Origin: Carallia brachiata
Lineage: Eukaryota; Streptophyta; Magnoliopsida; Malpighiales; Rhizophoraceae
NCBI GenBank assembly: GCA_021464245.1
Contig: JADCRB010000037.1
Span: 4,046,056 to 4,110,055 of the forward strand
Reading direction: 5' to 3'
Length of the DNA: 64,000 nt
Part shown: positions 1-12,870 of the stretch, piece after piece
How positions within the stretch are numbered: the stretch's first letter is position 1
Layout: the number at the start of each line of letters is the position of its first letter
Made by a program: the position numbers and the translations under genes
Notes under the pieces: model-generated
Database searches by the model: none
What the model was told of the DNA's origin: nothing
What the model saw: the letters and a program-made list of their open reading frames with translations, nothing else

Positions 1-2750
1 AAAAAATTAAAAATAATATTTAAATGTATTAAATTATGAGTTAATTTTACTCATAAAAAAAGAGTAAAATTAATAAGTACCAAAATAATAAAGATCCACA
101 CTTTCGCTTTAAATTCGAAACTTGATAATTTATAATAAGACTAAAATATAAAAATATTATTAATTTTATTTAAAGAAATAAATTTAATATTAATTTTAAA
201 AAGTAACAGTTTATTTCTTGTTAAATTTTTTTATAATAAATATAATATACTATGAAATTTTTAAATAGAATTTCTCTATTTCGGTAATATAATATTAATT
301 TATATAATTATCACATTATCAAAATAGATATATTTTTATAAATCTGTTATCAAAATTAATAAATTTTATTCGTATAAAATTATTACGTATTAAATTTGTT
401 ACAAAAATATTCAAAAAGAGTTAAATTATTATTTTTTAAAATAAATACTAAATTTATTATTTTAAATAAAATTAATAATAATTTTTATACATTAACCCTT
501 TATAATATAGAGGGCAAAAAAAAAAATCCTTTATAATATTAACTTTTAAGTTCAATGTAACAAAATAAATTAAATAAATAAATAAACACCCAAAGTGAAA
601 AATTGGTGGCAGCCAGGTGCTGGTTTAGCGCAAAAGAGATTTGCCGCGTGGCACTTCAGAATCTGTAATTAGTGTTGTAGATTGTAGCCAAAGTTTATTT
701 GATTATTTGATTTCTAATAGTGCTTGAATAATAAATTTTTTTTATAATTATTGAATAATTATGTCAGCCTGATCACTTTTATATATAGAGCATTATTATA
801 CCGTCAAAAGAAATTTATAGAAAAAAATTTTAATTTATTGAATTTATTGTATAATTGTATAAATTATAAGTTTAATGAAAAAAAAATTTTTTTTTTTTTG
901 TTATATGATAAATCCATATATTTGAAAAAAAAATTTAAATGATTGCACTTGAAAATTCCTCCTATAATTTAGCTTTTGGAGAACAAACTTTTTCCTTATA
1001 TACGGGCCATAAGCCTTTAGTTGGTGTTCCAAAAAAAATGTATAAAAGAAATAAAATAAAAAAAACCATTTCTTCTCATAGCATTAGGCATTACTCTTTT
1101 TTTTTCATTAAAATATTCATTATATTATAAACTATATAATGAAAATAACTTTTTCTTTTCATATGTCTCACTTCTTCTTTATTAAAATTTAAACACAAGA
1201 CCTTTATTTCTAACTGTCGAATTGTCTCCTAAAAAACAGCATTAAACATTACTAAAAATCAATTCTAATGGTTAAATTTAAAATATTAAATTTTATCGAC
1301 AAAAATAATTTATAGAGATACTTGATTGCATACCAATTTGAACTTTAATGGCAAGTTCAGATTTTTTAATTGTAAGCTCGAATAAAATTTGTAAATTAGA
1401 TATATTTTAGAAATCAAATTATATTTATGATATTTTCAAGGTAAATTCGGTTAAACCACTAATTGCTCTAGTTTTCCTTTTTTTTTTTTTATTCTCCATT
1501 TTTTTAAAATTAAACTTGAGATTATTTTTTTTTTACAGACTTTAGAAGTTTTTTTTTTTAAATATCTTGAATTTAGAGCAACTAATTGAAAGAAGAGTGA
1601 ATAGTTAGAGAGGTCAAGATCTTTTTTGCTGATATACTGTTAATATTATTTGAACTACAAGATTATGGCTAAACCAAATCAAAAGTTAAATTGATCAAGT
1701 TCTTATAGTGACTTTAATAAGTGATGGGAAAATTTGTAGCAGTAATGTATTTCTCTTGTTTCTTGTTTTTTTGTTATTTTATTCTGCGCCATAATAAACA
1801 TCATGTTGTAGTCTGTACTTCTTCAACTAGTGGAGACATTCAATTGAGATCTTTTGATCATATATTAAAATTTTACATTTTGGTAATTCTTTTTTTTTTT
1901 TTTGGTTTACGGTAATTCTATTTTTTTAATAAACAAATAAATAAATAACCTTGATGGACCTAAACTAATTTGGGCTTTAGTGGGGGGGTACAAAATTTTT
2001 CGATTGGAAACTTTAATGTACTTTTGGAGTCTAGAAGCACCATGGCAACTCATCGGCGATGGACCTTCTTTGGGGCTGACCATATGACTCTTATTTGTGC
2101 TAGCGATAAAGTTCTCGATCGTTATTCGTTTGAATGACATAAATTTAAGTATTTGTTATGATAATTGATGAAATTAAATTTATATTAGACACGAAATATG
2201 TTCTGTCGTAATCATTCCAACCATACACTCTTTTTTAGAATTATAGCGTAATGTTCATTGATGAGAACAATTGAATGCCACCCAGCTTTCCTATTTTATT
2301 TGAAAAAAAATCTGAAACGTTAGGAGGTTTGAAATTTTTTGTTTAAGCGAAAACAAAAACTTGATTCAGAATTCGCCACCGCTCTGATCATAAGTTCTTG
2401 TCTTAATTTCTCAAGCACTGCGGAGAAAAGGACAAATTTGCATTATTATTTGATAAAGTCATAAAGCAAAGTAAAATGTACGCATAAATATACTTAAATT
2501 AAGTGAAAGCTTACTGCAATTGGTAATTTGGTAGGTTGTAGCCTGGCTAGATGAAATTAATTTTGATCCATGAGTCGCAATCGTCCCCAGTGTGGAAAGA
2601 TCTGTCGCTGTCTGTCTATTTTCCTTTCAAAGCGTTTCTTTCTTTGACGGAAAGAAGAAAATCAGTCTCTTTATCTTCCTTTCATGTTCATGGAAGCTGA
2701 CCCTGAAAGCACAAAAGTTGTTGTAGTAGCAGAGACTACATCTCATTGGG

Positions 2751-3000
2751 TTTTTTTTTTTTTTTTTTGAATAAAAGGCAAAGTGCATTCCATTAAAACT
2801 AAATTTATATACAAAGAGGGTTAGTCTAAATAAGAGCTCACACTAATAGTAAAAATAAAAAGTAAAACAGACCACCCTATCATACAAAACAAACCCCACC
2901 ATAACTATAGTTTAGTACTAGCAACAGTCATGTTGATCAAGAAGTAACTCATGCTCAAGTCCATAGCTCAGAAAAGAACATGCCCGCATGAAAGGAGGGA
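2751..3000 (-). repeat. Possible 3' end of a retroposed sequence (poly-T headed)
   Basis: An 18-base T run at 2751-2768 is followed by an AATAAAAGG-containing stretch. On the minus strand this reads as a 3' end with a terminal poly(A), as seen for plant LINE tails or processed copies. I see no recognisable protein upstream, so the right boundary and the family are unknown. Confidence 0.3.
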
Positions 3001-3022
3001 CAGGGCCCAAAGCCCAATTAGT

Positions 3023-3515
3023 GTTTTTAAACTTGAACCGAACTAGTCAGTCGGACCGTTTCAACTATTGACCGGTTGGGGGTCTGGGGCGATTTAGACA
3101 AATTTCAGCAATAACTCGGACAGGTAAAAATCGGTCAAAATCAATCAAAAATTAATAAAAATCAGTGAAAACTAGACCCGTTTAATCGGTTCAATAAAAT
3201 TTAAAAATTTAAAAATTCATAAATTATAATTTGACCATAAATTTTATTTAAATTATAATTTAAGTATTAAATTTAATTAAAAAATTCAATTTAATCTTAA
3301 ATCTATTTAAAAATTTTAATTTCATTTTTAAAATTAAAAAAATTAATATTTAATCACTATTTATAATTATTTTTTTTTAATTACTTTTATAGATATATAT
3401 TTTATTAAATATCGGTTCGACAGGTTTAACTGGTTAAACATTGAACCATTAATATTTCTAGTTCGATAATAGGTCCAATTCTGACAATCGGTCCAGTTCT
3501 GACAACCTTGAGTTC
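3023..3515. mobile_element. MITE-like element with GGTTC/GACCGG-rich ends
   Basis: The left end (from 3023) carries GAACCGAACTAGTCAGTCGG and a second ACCGGTT block. The right end carries a GGTTCGACAGGTTTAACTGG block and two copies of a CAATTCTGACA/CGGTCC-type motif (about 3476-3506). An AT-rich core lies between. The ends are imperfect inverted matches of each other. Such GGTT/ACCGG non-autonomous elements are common in dicots. No clean target-site duplication was found, so boundaries are approximate. Confidence 0.4.
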
Positions 3516-4087
3516 TAATGAAAGAGAGCTTAAAAACAAAAGGATTCCATGCTCTCCACCACATCGAGTGCAGTGAACCCGCAGCACACAAATGACGAAT
3601 CTTGAAAGGCCAACGGCGGCAAGACAACAGCGGATGGTTGGACGCTCACCGAAATTGCCAAAGTGCCAATCAAAAGGTGCGTGAGAAACCCAAAGTTGCG
3701 AAGCAGAGAGGGACCAGACGACAGAGAACTGACCAAAAAGCGGTAACCAAAAGTGAAGCAAGAAGTAGGCGTAGAGCTCAGCTAGAGAAGTACTCTGATT
3801 ATACAGATGCGCCTATTAATTAAAAACTCATCTCCCCGTCTCTCCACCCAACATAGTGAAGGGGAGGAGGCAGGCCAGACAACTAGAGGAAATTCAAGAT
3901 GAACCAGACAGCACGAACATGAGAGAACCCGACAAAGAGATTAAAGACTCACAAACACTATAGAGGGGACGAAAACTACCAACAAAACCAACGAAAAGTA
4001 CCAAACAAACAAAAAGTACCAAACCCACAAGGAGCACAACGCTAATTCATGCAAGCTTGTAAAGAGTAATTGTTAGCATTTCAATAA

Positions 4088-4632
4088 TAAAGGGTTAAAT
4101 GAATTTAATTTCTTTATAATTTAGTTATTTTATATTTTACCTCTTACCGTTTTAATTTACTCAATAAACCCCTTTATATTTTTTTAATTTTAATAATTAA
4201 CCTCCTGACAGTAATTTATTAAATTAATTAATAGAAATTGACAACAATTACATTATTTTATAATTACAAAAATTTTATTATATTTTACGTAAAAGTTAAT
4301 TATAAATATTATTTCAAATATCTCTATACTAATATGTGCAGTATATTAAAAATAACAAAAATTGTAAAGTAAATAACAGGAATACAGTTAAAGTACATAT
4401 CGAAATTCAATTTAAAAAATATATGACATATTTTTTTGTGGAGAAAACAATAAAAATTATAAAACGATGTCATTTTGACTAATTTATGTTAATTTATTTA
4501 ATAAATTACTGTCAGGAATTAATTGTTAAAATTGAAAAATACAAAGAGATTTAATACCTAAATTAAAACTACAAAGGCACAAAACGCAAAATAACTAAAC
4601 TATAGGTAAGTTAAATGCATTTAATTCAATAA
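4088..4632. mobile_element. Fold-back (long inverted repeat) MITE
   Basis: Two arms of about 150 bases face each other. The left arm (about 4088-4240) runs through a TTTAGTTATTTTATATTTTACC block to CCTGACAGTAATTTATTAAA. The right arm (about 4483-4625) carries the same blocks reverse-complemented, including TTTAATAAATTACTGTCAGG and AAAATAACTAAACTATAGG. The outer ends share GTTAAATG/CATTTAA. The 7-base TCAATAA occurs at 4081-4087 and 4626-4632 and may be the target-site duplication. There is no coding content. The size and TIR length fit a Mutator-like fold-back MITE, but the superfamily is an inference. Confidence 0.65.
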
Positions 4633-7533
4633 ACTATAATCATTCTATTGTACATTCCTTGTTTTCTTTTTTCTTTTTTTTTTATCACTCTATATAACTC
4701 TAGTTATTGAGATTAAGGTGTCATTAAATTTCACGACTAATGACTATATTCTTTTCTTTTTAATTGTCCAAACAGATGCATGGTCCCCAATTAACGTTAC
4801 AACCATTTCTTTCTCTAATATCCAATTGCAAATTAGTATGCCTAAACGTGTGGTTAGCGTGGCTCGGTGTGATTATCATCATTATCATTGTTCCATCTTG
4901 GAAAGAGTTCGAGAAATTTCTTTCTCTATTCAAGCTGGCTTCCAGGCATGCAATTATGAGCATGAATAGGACCTCAAACTAAAAAGGAGTAAAATCTCAT
5001 GCTCTCTTAATTAAGGGTATCTCAACAAAAGAAAAAATAATAATTGTATTTACCCTATTGTTCAATGAACGTTGTCATATAACAATACTGAGGATTCTTA
5101 TTGCTACTGAGTATGGTTGAAAATCGACTTTGTAAAGGGAACATTCACCAATCATGATTGGAAAAGATTAAAAAAGATCTCTGTTTGAAAACATTCAAGT
5201 ATTTTCAGGGCAATGGACGACGTTCTACATAACAGAAATCCTGTTATTAAATGATTGATCGTGGTTGATATTTCTTTGGAGTGTTTTATACTTCCAATAA
5301 ATAAGCTTAAATTACGGAATAACACGTTATATATAAACACAATTAAAGGAGAGAGGTCCAAAAGATTTGTCGACCATGAAGTGTCCATTGCTTCGTTTTG
5401 ACAAAATATTTGCCCTAAAATATGAAACTATTTGATTGTTTATCTAATCAGCCAGAAAAAAAAAAATGGATGATGGACGAGAAGATTAAAAGGGTATCAT
5501 CATCACTAAGTTGGGATTGGAAAATTCAACTTCAACACATCTATTGAGAGGCTAATTTTGTGGTTGGCTACTTGGCTTCTTTTGCCTTTGCAATTGGCGT
5601 TGGTTTGCATTACTGGTCCACCCTGTCGGGAGAGTCAAGCAACTTGGTCTTGGCTGATTAGCGCTGGTGTCTCTTTTTTTCATTATGTAGCTTCTTAGGC
5701 TGAGTTTAACCCTCGTACATGATCCAAAAAAAAAAAAAAGGATATCATCAACAAAAAAAATGCAGATTCAAATTTTACGAGTAATCTGTAATATTAATAA
5801 AATTTATCATAACAGTAAATCTCATAAATAATATGCTACAATTGATAAAAAAAATGTTTATGTTAATTTATTTTCGATCCAGTACAATCGCACAAAAGTT
5901 TCCTAATTTGACTGAATGAATACATAAATTTATAGATTTATTTAGACATATAATATTCTAATATTATACAAATAATAGTTTATATAGTATAAAAATTTGA
6001 AAATTTAGATGGCATAATAAGTAAATGAAAAGGGTCGTTGACGACCTTCAAGTCTTCGACGATAGTCGTCGTTGAAAACCTGGTCTCTCTGCGTTCGGAG
6101 CCGGAGGGTTCACACACAACGGTCGAATTGCAGTCTCGGTGGGCCATGGACCCCGCAGTCTGATCCTGGGTCCACAAAATGTCTGGCAACAGGTCAACAA
6201 AGGCGTGCTTCACAGGCACCGTACTGTGGCTTTTATTATACTTATCTCCAAAAATCTTTCGTAAAATTTTACGAAAATATTTTAAAATTTTAAAATAATA
6301 TTCAATTTAATTTTTTTTTGACATGAAATTAATATTCAATTTAGTTAACTTTCATTTTTTTAAAATAAAATAGAATAATTAAAAACTCTTTACCACAATA
6401 AAAAAAATTAAATTGTTAAAAAAAATTTATATTATATAGCATTACTTTTTACCAAAAATTCAAGAAGGTTAGACCCTTAAAAAAAATTCTAAATAATATA
6501 TAATGGTATAATAAATATACTTAATAGTTAATATTATCTTAAATTAGAAGTTTATTTGTTTTTCCAAAGAATTAAGCTATAATACTTAAGATGGTAGTTC
6601 AGTAATAAGTAAGCGTGCGTTTTATATTAACAGTTCAGAATTAAGTATCTGTGTCTGTGCTATCTCCTAACAAATGACTAATTGCCTGCTTCAATAGTAA
6701 AAGAATATAGCACAACACGAGGTTTTATACTTAGTAATTGTCGTAATCTTTAGTAACAAATAGACAACGATCGGCTCCACTGATACTCTAGTGGTAAATC
6801 TACCTTTTTAAAGGTAGTTGAATAATGTATTATAAATAAAAATTACTCTAATTTTGATCTATAAATTTGGCAACTAATGTACTCACAATAATTTTTTTTC
6901 ATTCAAAAAATAATAAAAGAATTTACCGCAGTTTTTTTTTTATGATGAATCTTGGGTCATCAACATTTATCCATTTGGAAAAGGCCAAATTGTCAAAATT
7001 TGACAATCTTATATAAGAAAAATTGGCTAGCAATATGGTCGGAATAACGTAGTGGCTAGCCTTAGCCCTTAAGTATGTATTAATATGATATAGTTTGATA
7101 AAAATTAAATTAAAAATAATATATAAATCATTTGATACACCACACGTCTCCTACTATGTAGTCAAGCTCATCTTATTTTTGGGCAAAAGTGGAATGTCCT
7201 TTTCTTTGCCTATCATTTATTCATTTTTGTATAATGAATAGTGTATCAAGCAATTTGCACGCGCACACACGCTGTATCGCTCTAAATTATGTTAATGCAT
7301 GATACAAAAATGAAAAAAAGAATAGTTACACATAGATCCAATAATATAATGGGGCAACTTTTATTTTTTTTATAATTTTGTTTAGTAATTCATGATTGAA
7401 ACCTGTATTTAATGAGAATTGTTTTTAATATGTCTATCAGTCTATACTTATTCTGTCAAAAAAAAAAAGTCTATACTTATGAATAAAAATTATCGTGCAA
7501 GCAAATAAAGGTAACCAGACTTTCCTAAAACAA

Positions 7534-7575
7534 AATAATAATAATAATAAATAATAATAATAATAATAATAATAA
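7534..7575. repeat. (AAT)n microsatellite
   Basis: Trinucleotide repeat AAT/ATA interrupted once, lying in AT-rich intergenic DNA. Confidence 0.9.
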
Positions 7576-8526
7576 AGGTAGCATAAATTTTAGAGGCAGA
7601 CTCCATTAGGCAGGTGCATATATATATTTTTTTCTTTAAAATTGGTAGTCTAATAGTTTGAAAGATTAAGAATGATCTCTCAATTATGGACCAACAACTC
7701 CAAGTAATCAAATTATTGCAGACTCCTCAGTCAATGCATAGATACTTAGATATATGACAAAAACAACCATAAGGTAAAGTTAATTTTATTATATCAGCAT
7801 CTTTAAAATTGTTGAAAGTCTAAAATTCTAATTAAAATCACTTATTTTCTTAGTTTTTTAAAGTTAATAATTTAATGAGTACCAACGAGAAACAATAAAA
7901 AGATTGAAATTTCAATTCAAAATTTTATTGTCACCACATTGGTCTAGTTTTGAGTCTCACTAGTATTACTTTCTCTACAAAACTGATTGATTTATATGAC
8001 ACGGTATTTAGTTACAAATTCGTTAACACTGAAGTTAAGTATAAGGGAGACCTATTTAGCCTTAATAGTGTTTACGTGATAGGTTCTCTATTTTAGAGAT
8101 ATTAAATAAAAATTAACAGGTAACTCTCAATCTCAACTTACATATACAATAATTTATATACCAATAACAACAATACATATTTTTTTCTCATAAAAAGAAT
8201 TGTTCAATTAAAGATAAGAGACCATTATCTCTAACTTATCCAATTACCAGAGACTCAGAGTCAATTAATAAAAAAAATTTTAAATCCATCATATTGGAAA
8301 CTTCCGTTAATAATCCCCACGCCTCCCAACTTTGTCAAAGACTCATAGTCCCGCTTCTCTCGTTCTTTCCTCACCGGCGCCTCTCTCCCTCAATGCGCAA
8401 AAGCAAGCACCGCCGCCGCAGCCGCCGCCGCAACAAAATCTTTCTTTGATAAGAACTCCCACACTCTCTCTCTCTTTTCTCCTTCAAAAGAACTAGTGAA
8501 CAAGAACCGTGAAAGCCCACCAAAAA

Positions 8527-11500
8527 ATGCGGCCTCTTTGGCCCGTGCTGATCCTAGTAGTAACGGTACTGCCCGTGTCGGTGGTTTACTGTGCTAGTAT
8601 TCTCCCTCTGGAGAGAAGTATTCCTTTGAGCCGACGTGTCGACTTCGAGCAACTCAGGGCCTGGGACCGAGTCAGGCACGCCCGGCTCTTGCAGGGCTTC
8701 GTCCACGGTGTTGTCGACTTCTATGTCGCGGGATCCTCCGATCCCTTTCTCGCCGGGTAAATTGCTTAAATCTTTCTTTGCTTATTTTGGGTGTCTTTAT
8801 TTTCTATATTTTTTTGTTGTATGGTCTATTTTACAAGCGGAGTGTTAATTGAGTTTGCATTGGTGGGTGTTTTTTTATATAAAAAAAAAAAAAAAAAAAA
8901 GGTGGCAAGTTTGTGAAAGTGGCAAATTTTCTTGTTTTAGCATATATTTGATAGGAACATTGTGGCTAGTTTCTTTGTGATTTGTGACCAATAAAGATTG
9001 AGCCTTTATGAAATTATGTGAAGAATTCGATGTTTGATTTGTTGTTGCTTGATTTGTTTTTCTTTTTTTTTTGGTCAGATGATTATTGACTAATTTGTTT
9101 TCGCTGTTCTTCTTGGCGTTTCGTCCTTTTCAATCAGGGTCGATGGATCTTCAATACCATTGTAAATATATCTTTGTCCCTCAATTTTTTGTGCTGTTTT
9201 TGTGCTCCTGTCTCAAATGGGACTGATGACTAGCAAGTTTAATTTACAGAATTATATGTTCTTTAATTCTTGTTTTCTTGGTTTTGTTTAGACTTTATTT
9301 TACGAAAGTGAAACTGGGCTCTCCTCCTAGAGAATTCAATGTCCAGATTGATACTGGAAGCGATGTCTTGTGGGTTACTTGCAGTTCCTGCAGTAATTGC
9401 CCCCAATCCAGTGGCCTCGGAGTAAACCCTGTTCTCTACTTTTTCGCTGGCCTGTCGATCCTGAGGAATTTTTTGGACTTTGAAACTAATTTTGTGTCTA
9501 TACTTGTTTGCAGGTTCAGCTGAATTCCTTTGATGCCACAGGGTCCTCAACTGCTGGGATGGTCCCCTGTTCAGATCCATTCTGCTCGTCAGCGGTTCAA
9601 GCAATGGCAAATCAGTGCTCTTCCCAGAGCAATCAGTGCAGTTACTCATTCCAATATGGGGATGGAAGTGGAACTTCAGGATATTATATAACTGATATAT
9701 TCAGTTTTGATGCTATTTTGGTGGATTCAATCCTTGCTAACTCTTCAGCTCCTGTTGTCTTTGGGTAAGCTTTTCCATTGGAAACAAAGTGAGGTGTTTG
9801 AATGTGGCAGCAGAGTACAGGGGATGGCAAAATTGTAGCATAGAATGATAATTCAGTGTAGCATTATAGGTGTTTGAGAATTTTGAACTTTCCAATGAAT
9901 TGGATGGCTATTTGCATTTCCTGGTCGTGGCCAATTCATGGCCTTTTTCCTTTACCTAAGCCTCATATTTGTGCCTATCTTATTAGTGCTTGGTCTTACA
10001 CCGATTTTTTTTTTTTTCTGTCCTGTAACCTTTAAGCTTAACACTTCTGGTGGCATTGAAACAGGTGTAGCACCTATCAGTCTGGGGACTTGACTAAGAT
10101 GGACAAAGCAATAGATGGAATATTTGGATTTGGCCCAGGAGGTCTCTCAGTTATATCACAATTGGCATCCCGAGGGATAACACCCAGAGTATTCTCCCAT
10201 TGCTTAAAAGGAGAGGGAAATGGAGGTGGTACATTAGTTCTTGGTGAGATTTTGGAGCCAGGCATTATTTATAGTCCACTTGTCCCTTCACAGTATGTTA
10301 TTTCCATCCTGTAACTTTCTTCATTTTTATAGATTCCTCCATCCTGGATCTTACATTTCATGCTCTCTATGTTGGTGCTGTGATTGATCTTGTGCAAATT
10401 TATTTTCTAATGATGCTTCCATGGCACTTTTTATTATTTTGCACTGTGGGTAAAATTTAAACTTGAGAAAACCCCCAAGCAGTCAAACACTCCCATTGCT
10501 TACAACTTAAGAAGCCATCCTTCATTCTTCTTTGTGAAATTGTCAAGTAGTGCATTTGTCACCCTAATAAGTGTCCATTATATCATTTCATTTTTGCTAG
10601 TTTGATCCTTCCATTTTAGACCACAATGCAGTGTGTGTTTTAGTTAGATGGAAAAAAGTGCTTCCACGTTCTCCAACTCTCCATTGACTGACTAGTCATT
10701 GCAGGCGGTTGAAGGTTGTTTGTGATGCTCAAATGTTTCCTTTTCTTTGGTCTGCATTTAGGTGGAACTGAGAGTTATTATGACTGAATTCCAATATGGC
10801 CCAGGTTTTTTGTCTATTTCTGCTGGAGGACATTTGAAAATTTTATGGTTGTTAAAATGTTTCTCTAAGGCTGCATATACTCCGAAGATTCTACTTTTTC
10901 CTTGTTTACTATAGTTGTTTTCAATCACAGTATCAGTTGGAATATGTGATCACTAGTTTGTAACTATGTTGACTGCTTCTTCAATTTCCAGGTCACATTA
11001 TAATTTATATCTGCAAAGCATTGCTGTCAATGGGCAATTGTTAGCAATTGATCCTGCAGTATTTACAACATCAAGTGACCGAGGAACTATCATTGACACA
11101 GGAACAACCTTAGCATACCTTGTACAAGAAGCTTATGATCCTTTTGTCACCGCTGTAAGTAATGTTTCCTGTGGGTGTGCATGGTAGTTAGGACTTTGGG
11201 CAAATTTCTTCTTTACTCTTTACTTTTGGGGGGACAGTTGCAACATTGTTGCATTATGTGAAGCAGTCAAGAAGGTTTGTACAGAACAGGTTTGTACAGA
11301 ATCTTACTATGCTTCACAAAAAAGATAGTTCTCTGGAAGGTTAAAAGTAACGTTAAAAAAAAGAGAGAGAGAATACATCAAGGAAAATGAGATAATATCT
11401 GTCCGTAATAGTTTAGCTTACTGTTAGTTGCAAGCTGCTTATTACTGATGTAAGACAGTGGAAAAGTTATTGAATTAGTTTGATTAAAGGAATTGCTTTA

Positions 11501-12870
11501 AGTTACTTCATGTGCTGTGAAGTTGATTTGCTAGTTGGGTGCACAGATAACTTCAACTGTCTCACAATATGTGACTCCCATGACATCCAAGGGACGCCAA
11601 TGTTATTTTGTCTCCACCAGGTTCATTTTTCTACTTGGTTTCCTAAATAATGTTTTTAGCAGTTATGTTTACCAGAAGAGGAATTTGTGACCCTGTTTCT
11701 TTTTTAGTTTTTACAACTTTTCTTCTTCCATGTGAACTGAGTAGGACTTGACCCTTTTGATGCAGTGTATCCCAGATGTTTCCTTTAGTCAGTTTCAACT
11801 TTGCCGGTGGAGCATCTATGGTGTTAAAACCAGAAGAGTACCTGACGCATTCTGATGTTTACGTAACTTCTCACTTGATCTTTCTCTGTATATATGTTCA
11901 ACATGCCGATGCCTTTCCTGGTATGTATGTATCACAACAGGTCCATTTTTCTTTTTCTGTGCAGGATGGTCCTGGAACGTGGTGCATTGGCTTTCAAAGA
12001 GCTCAAACAGGAGTATCTATTTTAGGAGGTTAGACTCAAGTATGCTCAAACATTGTTGTTCTTGTGTTCCTTTTGTTTTGTTGGGGGTGGTCTGGATCTG
12101 CCCTAACCTCGAAGTTGTCACATTTCCTTGGCACTGCCTAGTTGGTGATTCCCACTACCACAAGCCCAAAAAAACACTCCTGGCGCCAAGGGAAATGAGA
12201 ATCTCTTTTCCCTTCTAATAACTCGTTTTCTCAGCATGGTAAAGTGATTGAGCGCGTGCTGATATCCCTTCTCCCCTTTGGTGACCAATCTTTCACTTGT
12301 GGCTTTATAATTCAAATGTTAGGCACTATAGATGAAATCATGGAGCGGATCTTTGATTTCAGTTGGGGTAGTAGCATATTTCTGTCTTGTCTTAATCACT
12401 CCACTCATGCTCCTATTATAAGTGGCAAGAACAACCTTGATTGTTTTACTAAACCTTGATTGTTTTACTAAGTATCGGAATTGAATTATTTTGTTGGTCC
12501 TTTCAATTTGCAGATCTTGTTCTAAAAGATAAGATTTTTGTTTATGATTTGGCTCATCAGCGCATTGGATGGACAAACTATGACTGTAAGTTCAGTGGTG
12601 TCTTATAGTTGGATGGATTCTTATTGTCCAATCTTATGTTACATTTCCTGCACACAAGAAATTTGCCCTGATCCCAACACTTAGCAATTTTCTATTTTTG
12701 CAGGCTCGTTATCTGTAAATGTCTCTGTTACTTCTAGCAAGGACTTCATCAATGCAGGACAATTGAGTGTGAGCAACTCGTCCAGAGACACGCTCTTCAA
12801 GCTACGACCTCTGAGCATTATACTTCTCTTAATGCACATATTACAGTTGATGAAGCTCCAAGTTTTGTAA
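8527..12870 (+). CDS. A1-family aspartic protease (pepsin-like, plant ASP36/aspartic proteinase-like group)
   Basis: Ten exons close into a 491-residue protein: 8527-8756, 9292-9421, 9514-9764, 10065-10292, 10992-11154, 11547-11620, 11766-11862, 11965-12028, 12514-12585, 12704-12870. All junctions are GT-AG and keep phase. The first 25 or so residues form a hydrophobic signal peptide, so the enzyme should enter the secretory pathway. The first catalytic motif is IDTGSDVLW (Asp97) and the second [11 protein letters not shown] (Asp315). The Cys-rich insert after the first motif (CSSCSNCP) is typical of plant atypical or nepenthesin-like proteases. A hydrophobic C-terminal tail ([18 protein letters not shown]) may be a GPI-anchor signal or membrane anchor. 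The start at 8527 was chosen because the signal peptide begins there. A 19-base perfect tandem duplication sits in intron 8 (12433-12470). The substrate is unknown. The gene is convergent with FKBP18. Confidence 0.9.

Larger units (their letters stand above)
1..8526. other. Gene-free AT-rich intergenic region
   Basis: I find no supportable gene here. The DNA is dominated by A/T runs and short chance reading frames. It holds a MITE-like segment (about 3023-3515), a fold-back element (4088-4632), a poly(T)-headed segment at 2751-2768, an (AAT)n microsatellite at 7534-7575, and a short GC-richer island at 6020-6230 that I cannot assign. The last 150 bases before 8527 are pyrimidine-rich and contain a GCC-repeat stretch, which fits a 5' leader of the protease gene. 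Confidence 0.7.

Noticed and set aside
939..1130. Possible organelle-derived coding fragment
   Set aside because: The 63-codon frame looked plastid-like in composition, but I could not match it to any organelle gene.
3602..3823. 73-codon plus-strand frame rich in Arg/Lys/Gln
   Set aside because: No family motif, no gene context and several overlapping frames of similar length; probably chance in a GC-richer repeat.
5560..5746. Poly(A)-ended segment as a LINE tail
   Set aside because: There is an A run but no coding remnant, defined 5' end or target duplication, so it was left out of the feature list.
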